Below, piece after piece: positions 12,218 through 22,627 of a DNA stretch of 64,000 nucleotides. This DNA is from Cyclaneusma minus (lineage: Eukaryota; Ascomycota; Leotiomycetes; Marthamycetales; Marthamycetaceae): positions 434,001 to 498,000 of the forward strand of contig JAKZHN010000016.1 in the NCBI GenBank assembly GCA_037179335.1, in the 5' to 3' direction. Position numbers and translations under genes: made by a program. Under the pieces are notes generated by a model, which ran no database searches, had not been told where the DNA came from, and worked only from the letters and a program-made list of their open reading frames with translations. Position 1 is the first letter of the stretch. Each line of letters starts with the position of its first letter.

Positions 12218-13887
12218 ATGTCGGAAATCACTCACCCTACCATCAAGGGTATGTACCCGCGAAAGCTATGTTGCCATCGTGTCATCTTCACCCGAAGACC
12301 TTGAGCTCTCCCTTTTTCCTCGCTATTCCCTGCCCCACTACCCGTACCCGTCGGAAGTGAAACAGGAACGCTGCCATGGGGATCATTACACAGGCTTGCG
12401 AACCGTTGAAGAACCGCGGAATTGTCTAAGACTCTAAGATCCCTATGCGGCTTCCAAGCACCGTTTGATCGTCTGGCCTAATCTCATTCCGGCACCGACT
12501 GGCCGGAGGATGAAGTCTGCTTCCCCTGACCTTGTGCCACGTCCTGCATGCCTTACCATCCTCACAACCTCACATCACATCACATCTCCTTATCAGAAAA
12601 AGCAAATACAGCCTCTGTCACTACACATGATGCAGGAGACCACTTGAAGCTATTCACAGTCCCTGTTGTTGCTACGATGCTAACAGTTCATCCAAACATA
12701 CAGATGGCTGGTTCCGTGAGATCTCGGACATGTGGCCAGGCCAGGCCATGACCCTCAAGGTCGAGAAGGTCCTCCACCACGAGAAGAGCAAGTACCAAGA
12801 TGTCTTGATCTTCAAGTCTACCGACTACGGCACTGTCCTCGTCCTGGACAATGTCATCCAGTGCACTGAGCGGGATGAGTTCGCCTACCAGGAGATGATC
12901 ACCCACTTGGCCATGAACTCCCACCCCAACCCCAAGAAGGTTCTTGTCATTGGTGGTGGTGACGGAGGTGTGCTCCGTGAGGTTGTCAAGCACGAGTGCG
13001 TTGAGGAGGCTGTTCTCTGCGACATCGACGAGGTGAGTTTTGCATATCTATATATCGGACCATCGACTAGATCATTTACTCACAAAACCTAACAGGCCGT
13101 CATCCGTCTCTCCAAGCAATACCTCCCCGACATGTCTATCTCCTACCAGCACCCCAAGGTCAAGGTCCACGTCGGCGACGGCTTCAAGTTCCTCGATGAC
13201 TACAAGAACGAGTTCGACGTCATAATCACCGACTCCTCCGACCCCGAGGGCCCCGCCGAGTCTCTCTTCCAGAAGCCCTACTTTGAGCTTCTGCACGGTG
13301 CGCTCAGAGAGGGCGGTGTTATTACCACTCAAGGTTGTAAGTTCTCCTGGGATAAGCTGTCGAAGTTGCTGAAAAATCTGTATAATAACAATGGCAGGGT
13401 TCCTGCTGTTCTCCTAAGAGCTGTACCCTTCGCATCGCCATTTTGCCCACCTCCCTGCATCCTAACCTAGCCCTGCACATCTGATTCCCCCATCAACCAT
13501 CCCTCATCATCATCATCATAAGATCGAATTTCATTTCAAATCCCCCCTCATTCCTACCCCTATCCTAACTCATTGAATTTTGACAACTTACTAACTTTGG
13601 ACGCAACAGCTGAGAACCAATGGCTCCACCTCCCCCTGATCACCAAGCTTAAGAAAGACTGCAAGGAAGTTTTCCCCAACGTCGAATACGCCTACACCAC
13701 CATCCCCACCTACCCCTCCGGCCAGATCGGCTTCATGGTCTGCTGCAAGGACGCCAACCGCAAGCTGTCTGAGCCGCTGCGATCTTTCACTGCTGAGGAG
13801 GAGGAGAAGCTGCTTAAGTACTACAACGCCGATATCCACAAGGCGAGCTTCATTCTGCCCACTTTTGCTCGCGCTGCTCTGAGATAG
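12218..13887 (+). CDS. Spermidine synthase
   Basis: Four exons (12218-12248, 12704-13032, 13096-13336, 13610-13887) give 292 aa, the normal size. The enzyme transfers an aminopropyl group from decarboxylated S-adenosylmethionine to putrescine in the cytosol. Seen motifs are GWFREI near the start, the nucleotide-binding VLVIGGGDGG, DGFKFL, the catalytic DSSDPEGPA segment, and TIPTYPSGQIGFM near the end. The family is orthologous to yeast SPE3. The first intron is long for this genome (455 nt) and follows only ten codons. The third intron is 273 nt; I placed its donor at the strong GTAAGT (13337), giving TTQGSENQW. A donor three bases upstream would give TTQAENQW instead. The name is secure; that one junction is less so. 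Confidence 0.95.
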
Positions 13888-15434
13888 GGTGCTGAAATGG
13901 CTACCTTCTTCTTAACACGCTCAGAAAGCTAGAATGAGAGACGCTGGGAGGATAGCGCTGCGATGTCTCTTAAAAAGCATGGAAAAGCTTACGGCCTGAA
14001 TATACGGACGAAACGATAGACATGAAATCAAAAAGCAAGATGATGCGCTATGAACACAAGATTGAGTTTTCGTTTCTTGCCTGGAAATCTTATGCAGGAG
14101 TCGTCATCAGTAAGAGTGCATATACTGCTGCTTCGGACGTGCTGTTACCATTCGACATTCTCCCATTCTAGCCTTACTGAGCTAGGGTATCTCATCACCT
14201 CTTCAAGCCTTTCTACGTATCGGCTCTAGACTTGGCGATGAGATTCTTCAAGAAATGTGCTGATTAGATGACTAGGTTACTTGAGATCGCGAGATAATCG
14301 CAACATGCTGTGGTAGAGTCTTTGGGATTTGAGAGATCAGTTGTTTCAGGGGCTCCTATGTTTCCGCATTTGCACAAAGTGAACAAACCATTCGGCCAGC
14401 CAATCCCACACCGCAAGAAAATGTGATGCATCTGTGACTTGAGGATGTGGAATGATGCAAGGCCAGAGATTTGTTGGGGTGTCTGTTTCGAGATGCTAGA
14501 GACTTTGGTCTCTAGCGAGATTGTGCGTCTTTGTTGGACTGGGTGTGCAGGGTGAATATCTTCAAGCATGGGCTTGTAGATGGTCGTGGAAGGGTTCCTC
14601 ACGGGGTAAGTCCTTGACTTTTTTTGAAGCAGCATGACAATTCTACTGTGCGATAAATGAAGTCTGGATTTCTAAGTCTACCCGGCCAGGCAGATGCTTC
14701 CGCTTAGCCTTTGCTAGCGCCATTCTCTGTTCCGTTCCGAGTACTTGATATCTACGGTCGTATCCAGACTTCTCTTTTCCCACTGTACAGGTATTCCTGG
14801 CAGTGAAGGGATGACGAGGTGAGCTTCTGGACTGCACTTCGACTTGTCTCGAGATGGCGAGGGCAGAACGTTGCTTCATAGCGACTTAATGCTCATCTTC
14901 AGTTCTGTGAAGACCGTCACAGTGTTGATCGGTGGTTCACGGAAAATAGAGTTACGGGAAGAAGTCTTGTTGTGGGTAGGTGATGAGCATGTACCCTCTC
15001 ATACATATCTGAACCGCAATTGTAAACAAGCTAGGTGCAGGTAGACTTTATGATACGCGTAGACGCGAACATCTCCATAATAAGGGTTTGTTGATTCCAG
15101 AAACAAGTGATAGTACTTCTCAGCCTTGTGGCAATTATTTGTCGGTTTGATACCATCGATGCTCTTGGTCCGTTGGCGAGAAGCTGCCTCCTCTGTCGCC
15201 TTCACCTTTCATCTTTGTCGTTTCGGCCCTTTTTTCTGCCATTCCTCGAAGCGAGTCTGAGGACTCCAAAACACCGGGGCTTCTACTTTCACTCACCGTT
15301 CTGGGTCCTTTTCGGGTTCAGCGAATTCTACCGAGAACCCCCCCCCCCCCCCCCCAGCCAGATAAATTACTGTTTACCATCTTCACCTGTCTTCTCCACG
15401 CCTTTCAGGGCTCCAGAGGCTTGTGAAGTTCACC
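13888..15434. other. Intergenic, no gene recognised
   Basis: No frame in this stretch looks coding. A segment near 13915-13980 (GCGCTGCGATGTCTCTTAA) loosely resembles the core of the 3.7-7.4 kb repeats, but the match is too short to call. An 18-base C homopolymer lies at 15338-15355, about 80 bases upstream of the first UbH gene. Confidence 0.4.
15338..15355 (+). repeat. Poly-C tract (18 consecutive C)
   Basis: A run of 18 consecutive C lies in the presumed promoter or 5' leader of UbH1. Such tracts are length-unstable and prone to sequencing error, so the exact length is uncertain. Confidence 0.85.
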
Positions 15435-16987
15435 ATGGCGCCAGATCCGCAATCGAACGAGCTGGAGTGCACTCTCCAGTCGAAGGTCTACAAATATGAA
15501 GCTTACAAGGCCGTCTCTATCAAGCAAGGCGACCTCGAGCATGCTCTCGACATCTCCTTCCGTCGTACCATCCGTAAGTACTCTTTTGCTTTGCGACGCG
15601 CCTGGAGAAATGTTCATTTGTCTAGGTGTTCCGGATGGCGAGACGATTTCAGAGCTGCCTCCCGACCTAGGAACATTTCCAATCTACTCGGTCACCAAGT
15701 ACAAAGATACGTTGTCAGCCGACATCGCTTCGACAGGCGGAGTCTTCATTCCTATGCATGGTAAGTGGCTTTCCCGTCTTCCATTCCACAACATGTGCAT
15801 CTCCACGCACCTTGGTCTCATGAACTGACATTGCGATCTTACAGACCGTGAGGCAATGTGGATCAACTTCCAGGCATCTCGACCATTCGCTGTGAAGGTG
15901 TTTGTTGGTGGAATCAATGTCATCTCGGGTGAGCCTGACACGGAGAACAAAGGAAATATGCTTCGCCGCAATGTCAAACTACAGGCTGGCAAGTGTATCC
16001 AGGACTACATCGTTGCAGGCCCGCCAGATGGAAAGCGAGAAAGATAGCTTTGGCTTGATGGTATCGCTTCGGGCGATGGTACCGTGAGGCAGTTTGTTGC
16101 GGTACCTACTGGATCTGGGTACTCTGTGGAGTCTCAGATTACTGGTGGTGACTTGGTTGGAGGCATTCAGTTTGAGATCATTCCCATGAAGCTCAGCCAT
16201 TTCGCGGCCATGATTCCTATGCAAGTGGTGGATCACGACGGAACTTATGATATCGAAGTATGGGGTCATTATACTGGCGACAGACTCGTGGAGATTGCGA
16301 AGGAACTTACGGGGAAGGACGAAATTCATCGTGTCTTCTATCATGGGAACCGCATCGGTTGTAAGTTGGAGAATAATTCTCTATCATGGGAGGAATATCG
16401 ATTGACGTTTTCCAGACAACGAAACGGTTGAAGCGCTTGATATCCAGGCTGTAAGTGAGAAGAAAGGCCATGTCATGTGTGGTATTTAACAGTCTTTATA
16501 GGGTGACAGCATTGAGATATTTGCACCGCTCATAGGAGGTGGTGGTCCTCGCCCTGGGCCTGCCCCTGAACCAGAGCCTGAAGTCCACGTCATCGGAGCC
16601 GGCGGTATGATCAAACAGAGCATTATCAGAGACACCCACTCAGCAAACTCCTGGGACCGCGACAACATGACTCTCTTCAACGTCAACCTCCTCAATCCCG
16701 CGTGTTTCGAAATGGTCACAGGTTTTCCAGCCCCACAAAGCCCAGTCTCTGCTGCCCACTACCACAAGATGGGCCTTCCGCTTTTCACCCTACCCGAGTC
16801 CGAAGCCAGCGGCATCAAAGGCAAATTTGAAGCTGTCAAGAGCGTTGCCCGGATGGATGAAGACAATGGAAAGCCCAAGACCCAGAAGCAGATCCGCGAA
16901 GAGCAACTTAGGTTCAAGATTGTGGAGTTGAACAGGTCTGGTCATCATAAGAACTTCACGCTGTCTCTGAGATGGAGCGAGGAGTGA
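15435..16987 (+). pseudogene. UbH1: ubiquitin-like hybrid paralogue with an in-frame stop
   Basis: Exons 15435-15573, 15626-15760, 15845-16360, 16416-16450 and 16502-16987 form 436 codons plus the terminal stop, with one in-frame TAG at 16045-16047 (codon 159). The frame continues without shift on both sides. Just after the stop lies LWLDGIASGDGTVRQFVAV, which is conserved in the paralogues, so the TAG replaces a codon of an otherwise intact protein; the matching codon is CAA in UbH2 and UbH3. Domains in order are an N-terminal domain (DISFRRTIR, REAMWINFQ, GSGYSVESQ, GGIQFEIIP), a strongly diverged ubiquitin-like segment ending near LIGGGG, and the C-terminal domain (GAGGMIKQSIIRDTH, FNVNLLNP, SGIKGKFEAVKSV). 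ATG 15435 sits in a good CACCATGG context. It could be a nonsense allele, a recent pseudogene, a sequencing error, or a readthrough gene. Confidence 0.7.
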
Positions 16988-17636
16988 GAAGACTCAATAT
17001 TGCTCAGTTCTGAGTGAGCTGGAGGAATGATGGTGCATATCTTCTCTGAGAATCGTGGCTCATGCGCATCGGCTAGTCGAGTTGCAAGGAGGTACCCAGG
17101 TGTTGGCTTCGCGGAACTTTACGGTCCTGATATTCAGCAGACAGGATGTCTCTAGAAATATCACAAGAATTCTAGGTTGCTCGAAACTCTCTAGTCTTGG
17201 CGGCCAGGCGTGCTAGATTTGTGATGATGCGACCTCCACTACGACGTAGTACGTTGTCAAGGTTAATAACAAGGACCACAGAAGATTCCGGTTCCAGCGA
17301 CACCTCTGATAGTGATTGTCTGTCTTGTCATTGACACACTAATCTGAAACTATCGAGGTGTTACCTCCTTTGTCACCTTCACCTGAATCTTCGCACATCT
17401 CAATCTTCGTTCCAGCTCTTTCATGAAGTTACAAGGATGTGGAGCATTTGCTCAATGAATTGTCTCAAGTCTTTGGAACTAATGTCTAAGGTAATACCCA
17501 AACAAGCATATATAAAACCTTCTCGCCCTCAACAACAGCCTACTGTGGACATCTATCCAGCCAGAGTTTCTTTCTTGCAACCTCCATCGCCTTCGCCACC
17601 AGCACCTTCAAACCCAACTCTACCAGAATCGTCAAA
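16988..17636. other. Spacer between UbH1 and UbH2
   Basis: About 650 bases with no coding signal. The last part is C/T-rich and fits a promoter and 5' leader for UbH2. Confidence 0.5.
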
Positions 17637-19398
17637 ATGGTTACTTCGAAGAGTGACAACAAATTGACGTGCCGCTTGATCAAGGAGGTCCCTGAGCTCG
17701 ACGCACATAGGGCCCTCCTAGTCAAGGGGGGGCGGGCTACTCTTGAGATCTCGTTCCATCGCACGATTCGTGAGCTTCTATCACTCATCAGACCTACATC
17801 TAGCTAACCTGAGTAGGAGTTCCTGACAACGACAAAACCTTCCAGTTGCCGCCAGATGCAGGCAGCTTCCCCATTTACTCTGTCAGACGATTTGAATCCA
17901 CATTGCCCCAGCACATGGTTCAGAAAGGCGGCGTCTTTATTCCCATGTATCGTAGGTCGCTCTCCTAATATCATTGCTAGGTTTCTTATACACTAACACA
18001 TCCTGAAAGAACGAGAGGCCATGTGGATCAACTTCAGGGCAACTGGTCCTTTTGTTGTAAAGCTCTATGCAGGGTTAGTCAACGCAATTTCCGGCGAGCC
18101 ACGTACCGAAGACGCACTTTCCAAACTTCGCCGCACCAGCAAGTTACAGGCCGGCAAATCGATCCAAGACTATGTCATCCCGGGGCCTGAAGAGTCTTTT
18201 CATCAACGTTGGCTCGATGGCGTTGCCTTCTCAGACGGGAAGGTGAGACAGTTCGTTGCTGTTGCTTCCGGGTCTGGATACTCGGTGGAAGCTCAAGTCA
18301 TGGGCGACGACATGGTTGGCGGGCTTCAGTTCGAAATCATTCCCAGGAAATGTCATCGAGACGAGCCTGTAAACGGCAAGACTGTTTATGTCAGAACTCT
18401 GACTGCGAAGACTCTTGAGATCAAGGTCAGCTCCAATGCCACTATTGACGAAGTCAAATACGTGGTCGAGGAATCTGAGGGCATTCCTCTGGCTCAGCAA
18501 CGTTTGATCTTCGCTGGCAAACAACTTGAAAGTAAGCACTCTTCATGACACGAAAGTATATGAAAAAAAAATTGACACTATACATTAGATGGCCGAACAC
18601 TATCCGACTACAACCTACAGCATGTAAGTGGATTAATGACCGATCAGCTCCAGTATAGCTTCCTAATTGTCTTCTCAGAAGTGTACCTTGCATTTGGTAT
18701 TGAGGCTACGAGGTGGAGGCTACGCAACTCCCGAGCTACTCGAGGCTATGAATAAAGCCGCTGAGGAAAAGACAGCTCAGGAACATGCTGCCTTGGCCCT
18801 TGCGGCGGGTGGCCTGATCAAACAATCCATCGTGGAAGATCGCCATCCACCCGAATCATGGGACACGAACAAGGTAATCCTCTTTAATGTCCAGCTCCTG
18901 AACTCTACCATGTTCAGCAAAGTCACCGGCCTTCCACCACCGTCTACGCCCATCACTGCTGCGACATACGCCAAATGGGGTCACCCATTCTTCGACTTGG
19001 ATGAAGAGCCCAGTGGTATTCAAGGCAATTTCAAGACCGTACAAAGCATTTCCCAGCTGGACAAGACGAAGGGTATCGCGAAAACTGCCGAACAGAAGAA
19101 GGAGGATAAGTTGAAGTTTCGAGTGGTAAAGCTGGACAAGTCAAGCTGCCCTTCCAAATTCGTCCCTGTCTCCGTGATTGAAAAACAATTGCAGGGGCTA
19201 GATATCAATCAACCAACTCCTTCTGGCAACTCGGGAAGCCATGACGAATGGGCAATCGAGGGAGAATCAGTAACCCTGGATGAACCAATGTCCCAGGACG
19301 ACTCAACAAGCGAGGATGTATCCTCCAGCGAGGACGAAATCACGCCCCAGTATGACCCAGAAAGCCATGGAGAAATAGACGACTCGCTCTATGACTAG
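17637..19398 (+). CDS. UbH2: N-terminal domain, near-canonical ubiquitin ending LRLRGG, and C-terminal extension
   Basis: Five exons (17637-17769, 17817-17951, 18010-18531, 18589-18623, 18679-19398) give 514 aa with no defects. Residues 1 to about 205 form the family N-terminal domain (LEISFHRTI, REAMWINFRATGPF, GSGYSVEAQVMG, GGLQFEIIP). Residues 213-288 form a ubiquitin-like domain. Its second half is almost identical to ubiquitin (QQRLIFAGKQLE, GRTLSDYN, LHLVLRLRGG). By alignment from memory, Lys11, Lys27 and Lys48 are kept, while Lys6 is Arg, Lys29 is Val, Lys33 is Ser and Lys63 is His. The chain continues after GG288 with GYATPELLEA, then the conserved C-terminal domain (about 319-430: AAGGLIKQSIVEDRH, FNVQLLN, SGIQGNFKTVQS), then an acidic tail. 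Cleavage by a deubiquitinase after GG288 is plausible but is inference. Biological role unknown. Confidence 0.85.
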
Positions 19399-20116
19399 GT
19401 TGGCAGAAAGGCGTTCGAATGTCTATGGTTTTGCGAGTTTTGAGATGGGTGATAGTTGCACACAGATGTATCTAGAAACATTCAATGAGATTGCTGCGCT
19501 TCTAAATATTTTTTCATCTCATCTGACTTAGCTTGGACTTCATTTGTATTCTGAAATCTGCAAATTTTCCACCTGAAGATTTGCCGACTTTCACCCCTTT
19601 TCAGATTCGACCCTATAGCCAAATCCAGTTTATCAAATTCTCCTATAGGAATCAGGAGATCATGCAAAACCAATCAACTGAAGAACCTCTGAATGTAAAG
19701 AGAGAATATTATTGCTGGCACATGATATAAGACACGTGGCGGGCACGGGAGCGTGCCGCCGACGTCAGCGCCATCGCCGTTTGCAGGTCAGCAGATAGCA
19801 CGTACGAGGATCATTTTGAACCCAAATAATCAGGAAATAATGTCTATACAATTGATAGTTGAACGAGCATTTTTTTGTCATTGTACATGTAAATGACAAA
19901 CGGCTGCATCATTTCTGTCGGTCGCATTCGCCTCCACCCTCACCCTCACACCCTCTATCAGTTGCCGCGCGCCTAGATTTTTCGCATAACAGACGCTAGA
20001 GCATCTTCTCGGCTTCCCCTCCACTTCCTTCGAGTCCCATTACCCTTTTCCCGCCACATTATCCCGGAGCAGCTTCTCTGCTCAGCTTCCACTTCCGTCC
20101 TCACTCTCAGTTCACC
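19399..20116. other. Spacer between UbH2 and UbH3
   Basis: No coding signal. It contains a GC-rich potential hairpin (about 19738-19760), a GACGTC palindrome at 19761-19766, and a 21-base near-palindrome centred on TACATGTA (19877-19897). The final 150 bases are C/T-rich, as expected for a leader. Confidence 0.45.
19877..19897. promoter_or_regulatory. Near-perfect 21-base palindrome
   Basis: The arms GTCATT and AATGAC flank the self-complementary TACATGTA, with one mismatch pair. It lies 220 bases upstream of UbH3. It could be a transcription-factor dimer site; no factor is assigned. Confidence 0.35.
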
Positions 20117-21654
20117 ATGGCACCTGCCACGCAAACGAACCTGAGCTGCTCCCTAGTGGACCAGGTCCCTGGCATTGACGCCTACAATGTGGTCTCGATC
20201 AATCAAGGCAACCTCAGTCGTGCTCTCGAAATCTCCTTCCAACGCACCATCCGTGTCGTCGGTACTGAGGAGACCTCGGCACCTCCACCGGGCCTTGGCA
20301 AATTTCCCATCTACTCGGTCAATGGCAAACATGCTGCAAACATCCCTGCAGAGATGGCCAACCATGGTGGAGTGGTGGTGCCAATGTTTCGTAAGATTTT
20401 CCCTGGATGCTCTCCGTGTGAACCTGTGGCATGCTAATACAATACTGGCACAGAACGAGAAGCACTATGGATCAACTTCAAAGCCGCTCTTCCATTTGCT
20501 GTGAAGATCTACGCCGGACCGATCGACAAACAGGTCAATGCTATTTCTGGTGAGCAGCGTGTGAGTGATAATTCTGTCATATTCCGACGCAACATGAAGT
20601 ACCAAACGGGCGCATCGATCCAGAACTACGTCGTCGCAGGCTCTACAAAAGAGGAGGATCAACAGCGCTGGGTTGATGGCATCATCTCACTTAACGGTCA
20701 AGTGAGCCAAATTGTTGCCATGCCAAGGGGTGATGGATACAGTTACAAGCAAGAAGTTACCGGCGATGAGAGTGTTGCCGGACTGACTTTCGAGATCATC
20801 CCTACCAAGCCTATTACACCTTACAACGGTAGCAATCTGACCGTCAAAACCTTGACGGGAAAGTCTATCTTATTGCAGGTGGACTCCAGCTTCACGATTG
20901 AGAGAGTGAAGTGCCTGGTTCAGGACAAAGAGGGTATTCCCCCTGATCAGCAGCGCTTGATTTATGGCACCATGCTGCAAGGTACGCAATATCCAATCTA
21001 CCGGCTCGTAGAATATTGACTGCTAATTTTCTGCAGACTCTGCGACTCTCGGTGATTACCGTATCCCACCGGTAAGCATACTGATTATTCCAGCTCTAAA
21101 TAGTGCCTGATCTCGTCCAGAACGGTCTCATTCACTTGGTTCTCACCCTGCGCTGCGCATGTTGCGCAAAGCGTGGATCTGCCGAAGAAGCTGCAAAGCG
21201 CCTCGCCATGGGCCTCGATGGAAGCGTATTGAGCAAACAGCCTATTGTCGAGGATCTCCACCCCGCAGACTCGTGGAATCTTTGCAACGCAGCTTTTCTC
21301 AATGTCCAGATCCTCAATCCTGCCCACTTTGAGAAGGTCACAGGTCAACAGGCTCCCCTTCCCCCGACTTCTTTCGTCGATTATGCCGCAGCAGGCTTTC
21401 CCTACTTCAGTCTCCAGGAAGAAGTCAACGCCCTCAAGCATGTCAAGAATGACTACGATTCGCCCCAGGGCCATGTCCATCACCGTCATATCAAGACTGA
21501 CGACAAGGAGGAGAAGCCCAAGACCGAAGTTGTACAGCTGGAGAAATCCGGACGGTGCTCCACTTTCAAGCCAGTTCGAACGATGCAGAAGGATCTTGAC
21601 CGTCTCAACTTAGCCGTTAAGAGATGCTTGCACTCATCCCCTCGTGACATGTAA
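20117..21654 (+). CDS. UbH3: ubiquitin-like hybrid paralogue with the diglycine lost
   Basis: Four exons (20117-20390, 20454-20981, 21037-21071, 21121-21654) give 456 aa. Residues 1 to about 215 form the N-terminal domain (LEISFQRTIR, REALWINFKAALPF, NAISGEQR, GLTFEIIP). Residues about 219-291 are ubiquitin-like (LTVKTLTGKSILLQV, DKEGIPPDQQRLIY, GLIHLVLTLR), but the tail reads LRCACC instead of LRLRGG. The segment matching the Lys48 loop is one residue shorter and lacks the lysine. The C-terminal domain is present (SVLSKQPIVEDLH, FNVQ-like LNVQILNP, VTGQQAP). The first intron of UbH1 and UbH2 is absent. ATG 20117 has CACCATGG context and its first residues (MAP, then ...TNL/NEL) resemble UbH1, so these two share a start. 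The protein keeps a ubiquitin-type fold signature but cannot be conjugated through Gly76. Confidence 0.82.
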
Positions 21655-22627
21655 GTTCTTGAGTTGAGGACCGGTATATGGTAAGGGGCAAACTACGCTC
21701 AAAATGTCACTAGGGCATGGAGATTATGATCCTTCATTCGCAGATGGCCATATCGGGATCAATGAAATTGCTGAGTTCTCAAACAACTGTTTACTCGAGC
21801 TGCTTATTGTGTGGAAATTGTGACGACCTACCCCTGTGAGATTCCGAATGAAGACCAACTGACTTCCAATCTCCCAAGTCATTGGCAATATTCCATACCA
21901 TTCAGAAAGTCCCGGATAATGAGAAACACTCCACGTTAGCTGGGGTATCTCATGCCAAAGCTAGGCGAGAAAGAATCTTCCTCCCCCCTCGGCCAATATT
22001 TGCTCTAGCACACGAACGAAAAAAGCATGCATACAGCTTGCATTTCACAGGTAAGTGAGAAACCTGAATTATCTAGAGCATTCCAATTGATCAAAACATT
22101 CCAAGTGATGAGAAGTAAGAAATGTCACGACTGACTGAAGATGCCAGTATGTCAATATACAGGTGTCCCCAACCGTAAAGGGATCTGCAACCCCATCACT
22201 AGTATTCATGCAACTGCCAAACTAGGGCGACGAGTTTCTTTCATACAGTCTAGCCTTGTTTTTGGTGCAGACAATGGACCCAGTTTGTCTATTCAACGGA
22301 GACAAACTTAGGTATTTCAACTGGTACTTCATTCAGTGGTTCTCTTTCACGCACAAACGACAATTTCCCGTGGCCATACCCAATCCTTCGTCCTTTCTCT
22401 CTTGGAAGCATCAGGCAATATCTGAAAGAAGATCACTCATTTCTTTCGCAACCAATCAATCTTCTCAGACTTTCATCGCTTACCTATATGAGCATTCCCC
22501 CCTCCAAGCTCCTCTCACACTTCGTCATCCAGTTTTGACGAACCCAACATCCCTTCGTCTTGAGGTTCCTCCTCTCTCAGATTGCAATCTTCGGAATCTG
22601 CACGACACGCCACCTTGGTCCGTCACC
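21655..22627. other. Spacer between UbH3 and UbH4
   Basis: No confident coding signal. The UbH4 frame stays open upstream to about 22256, with an ATG at 22268. The predicted extension has no similarity to the other paralogues, so it is treated as promoter and leader. Confidence 0.45.

Noticed and set aside
16020..16060. Explaining the UbH1 TAG by an intron ending at GATAG
   Set aside because: The only upstream donors would delete the conserved IQDYIVAG segment.
22268..22627. Upstream ATG extending UbH4 by 120 residues
   Set aside because: The extension has no counterpart in the paralogues, and ATG 22628 has the CACCATG context shared by the family.
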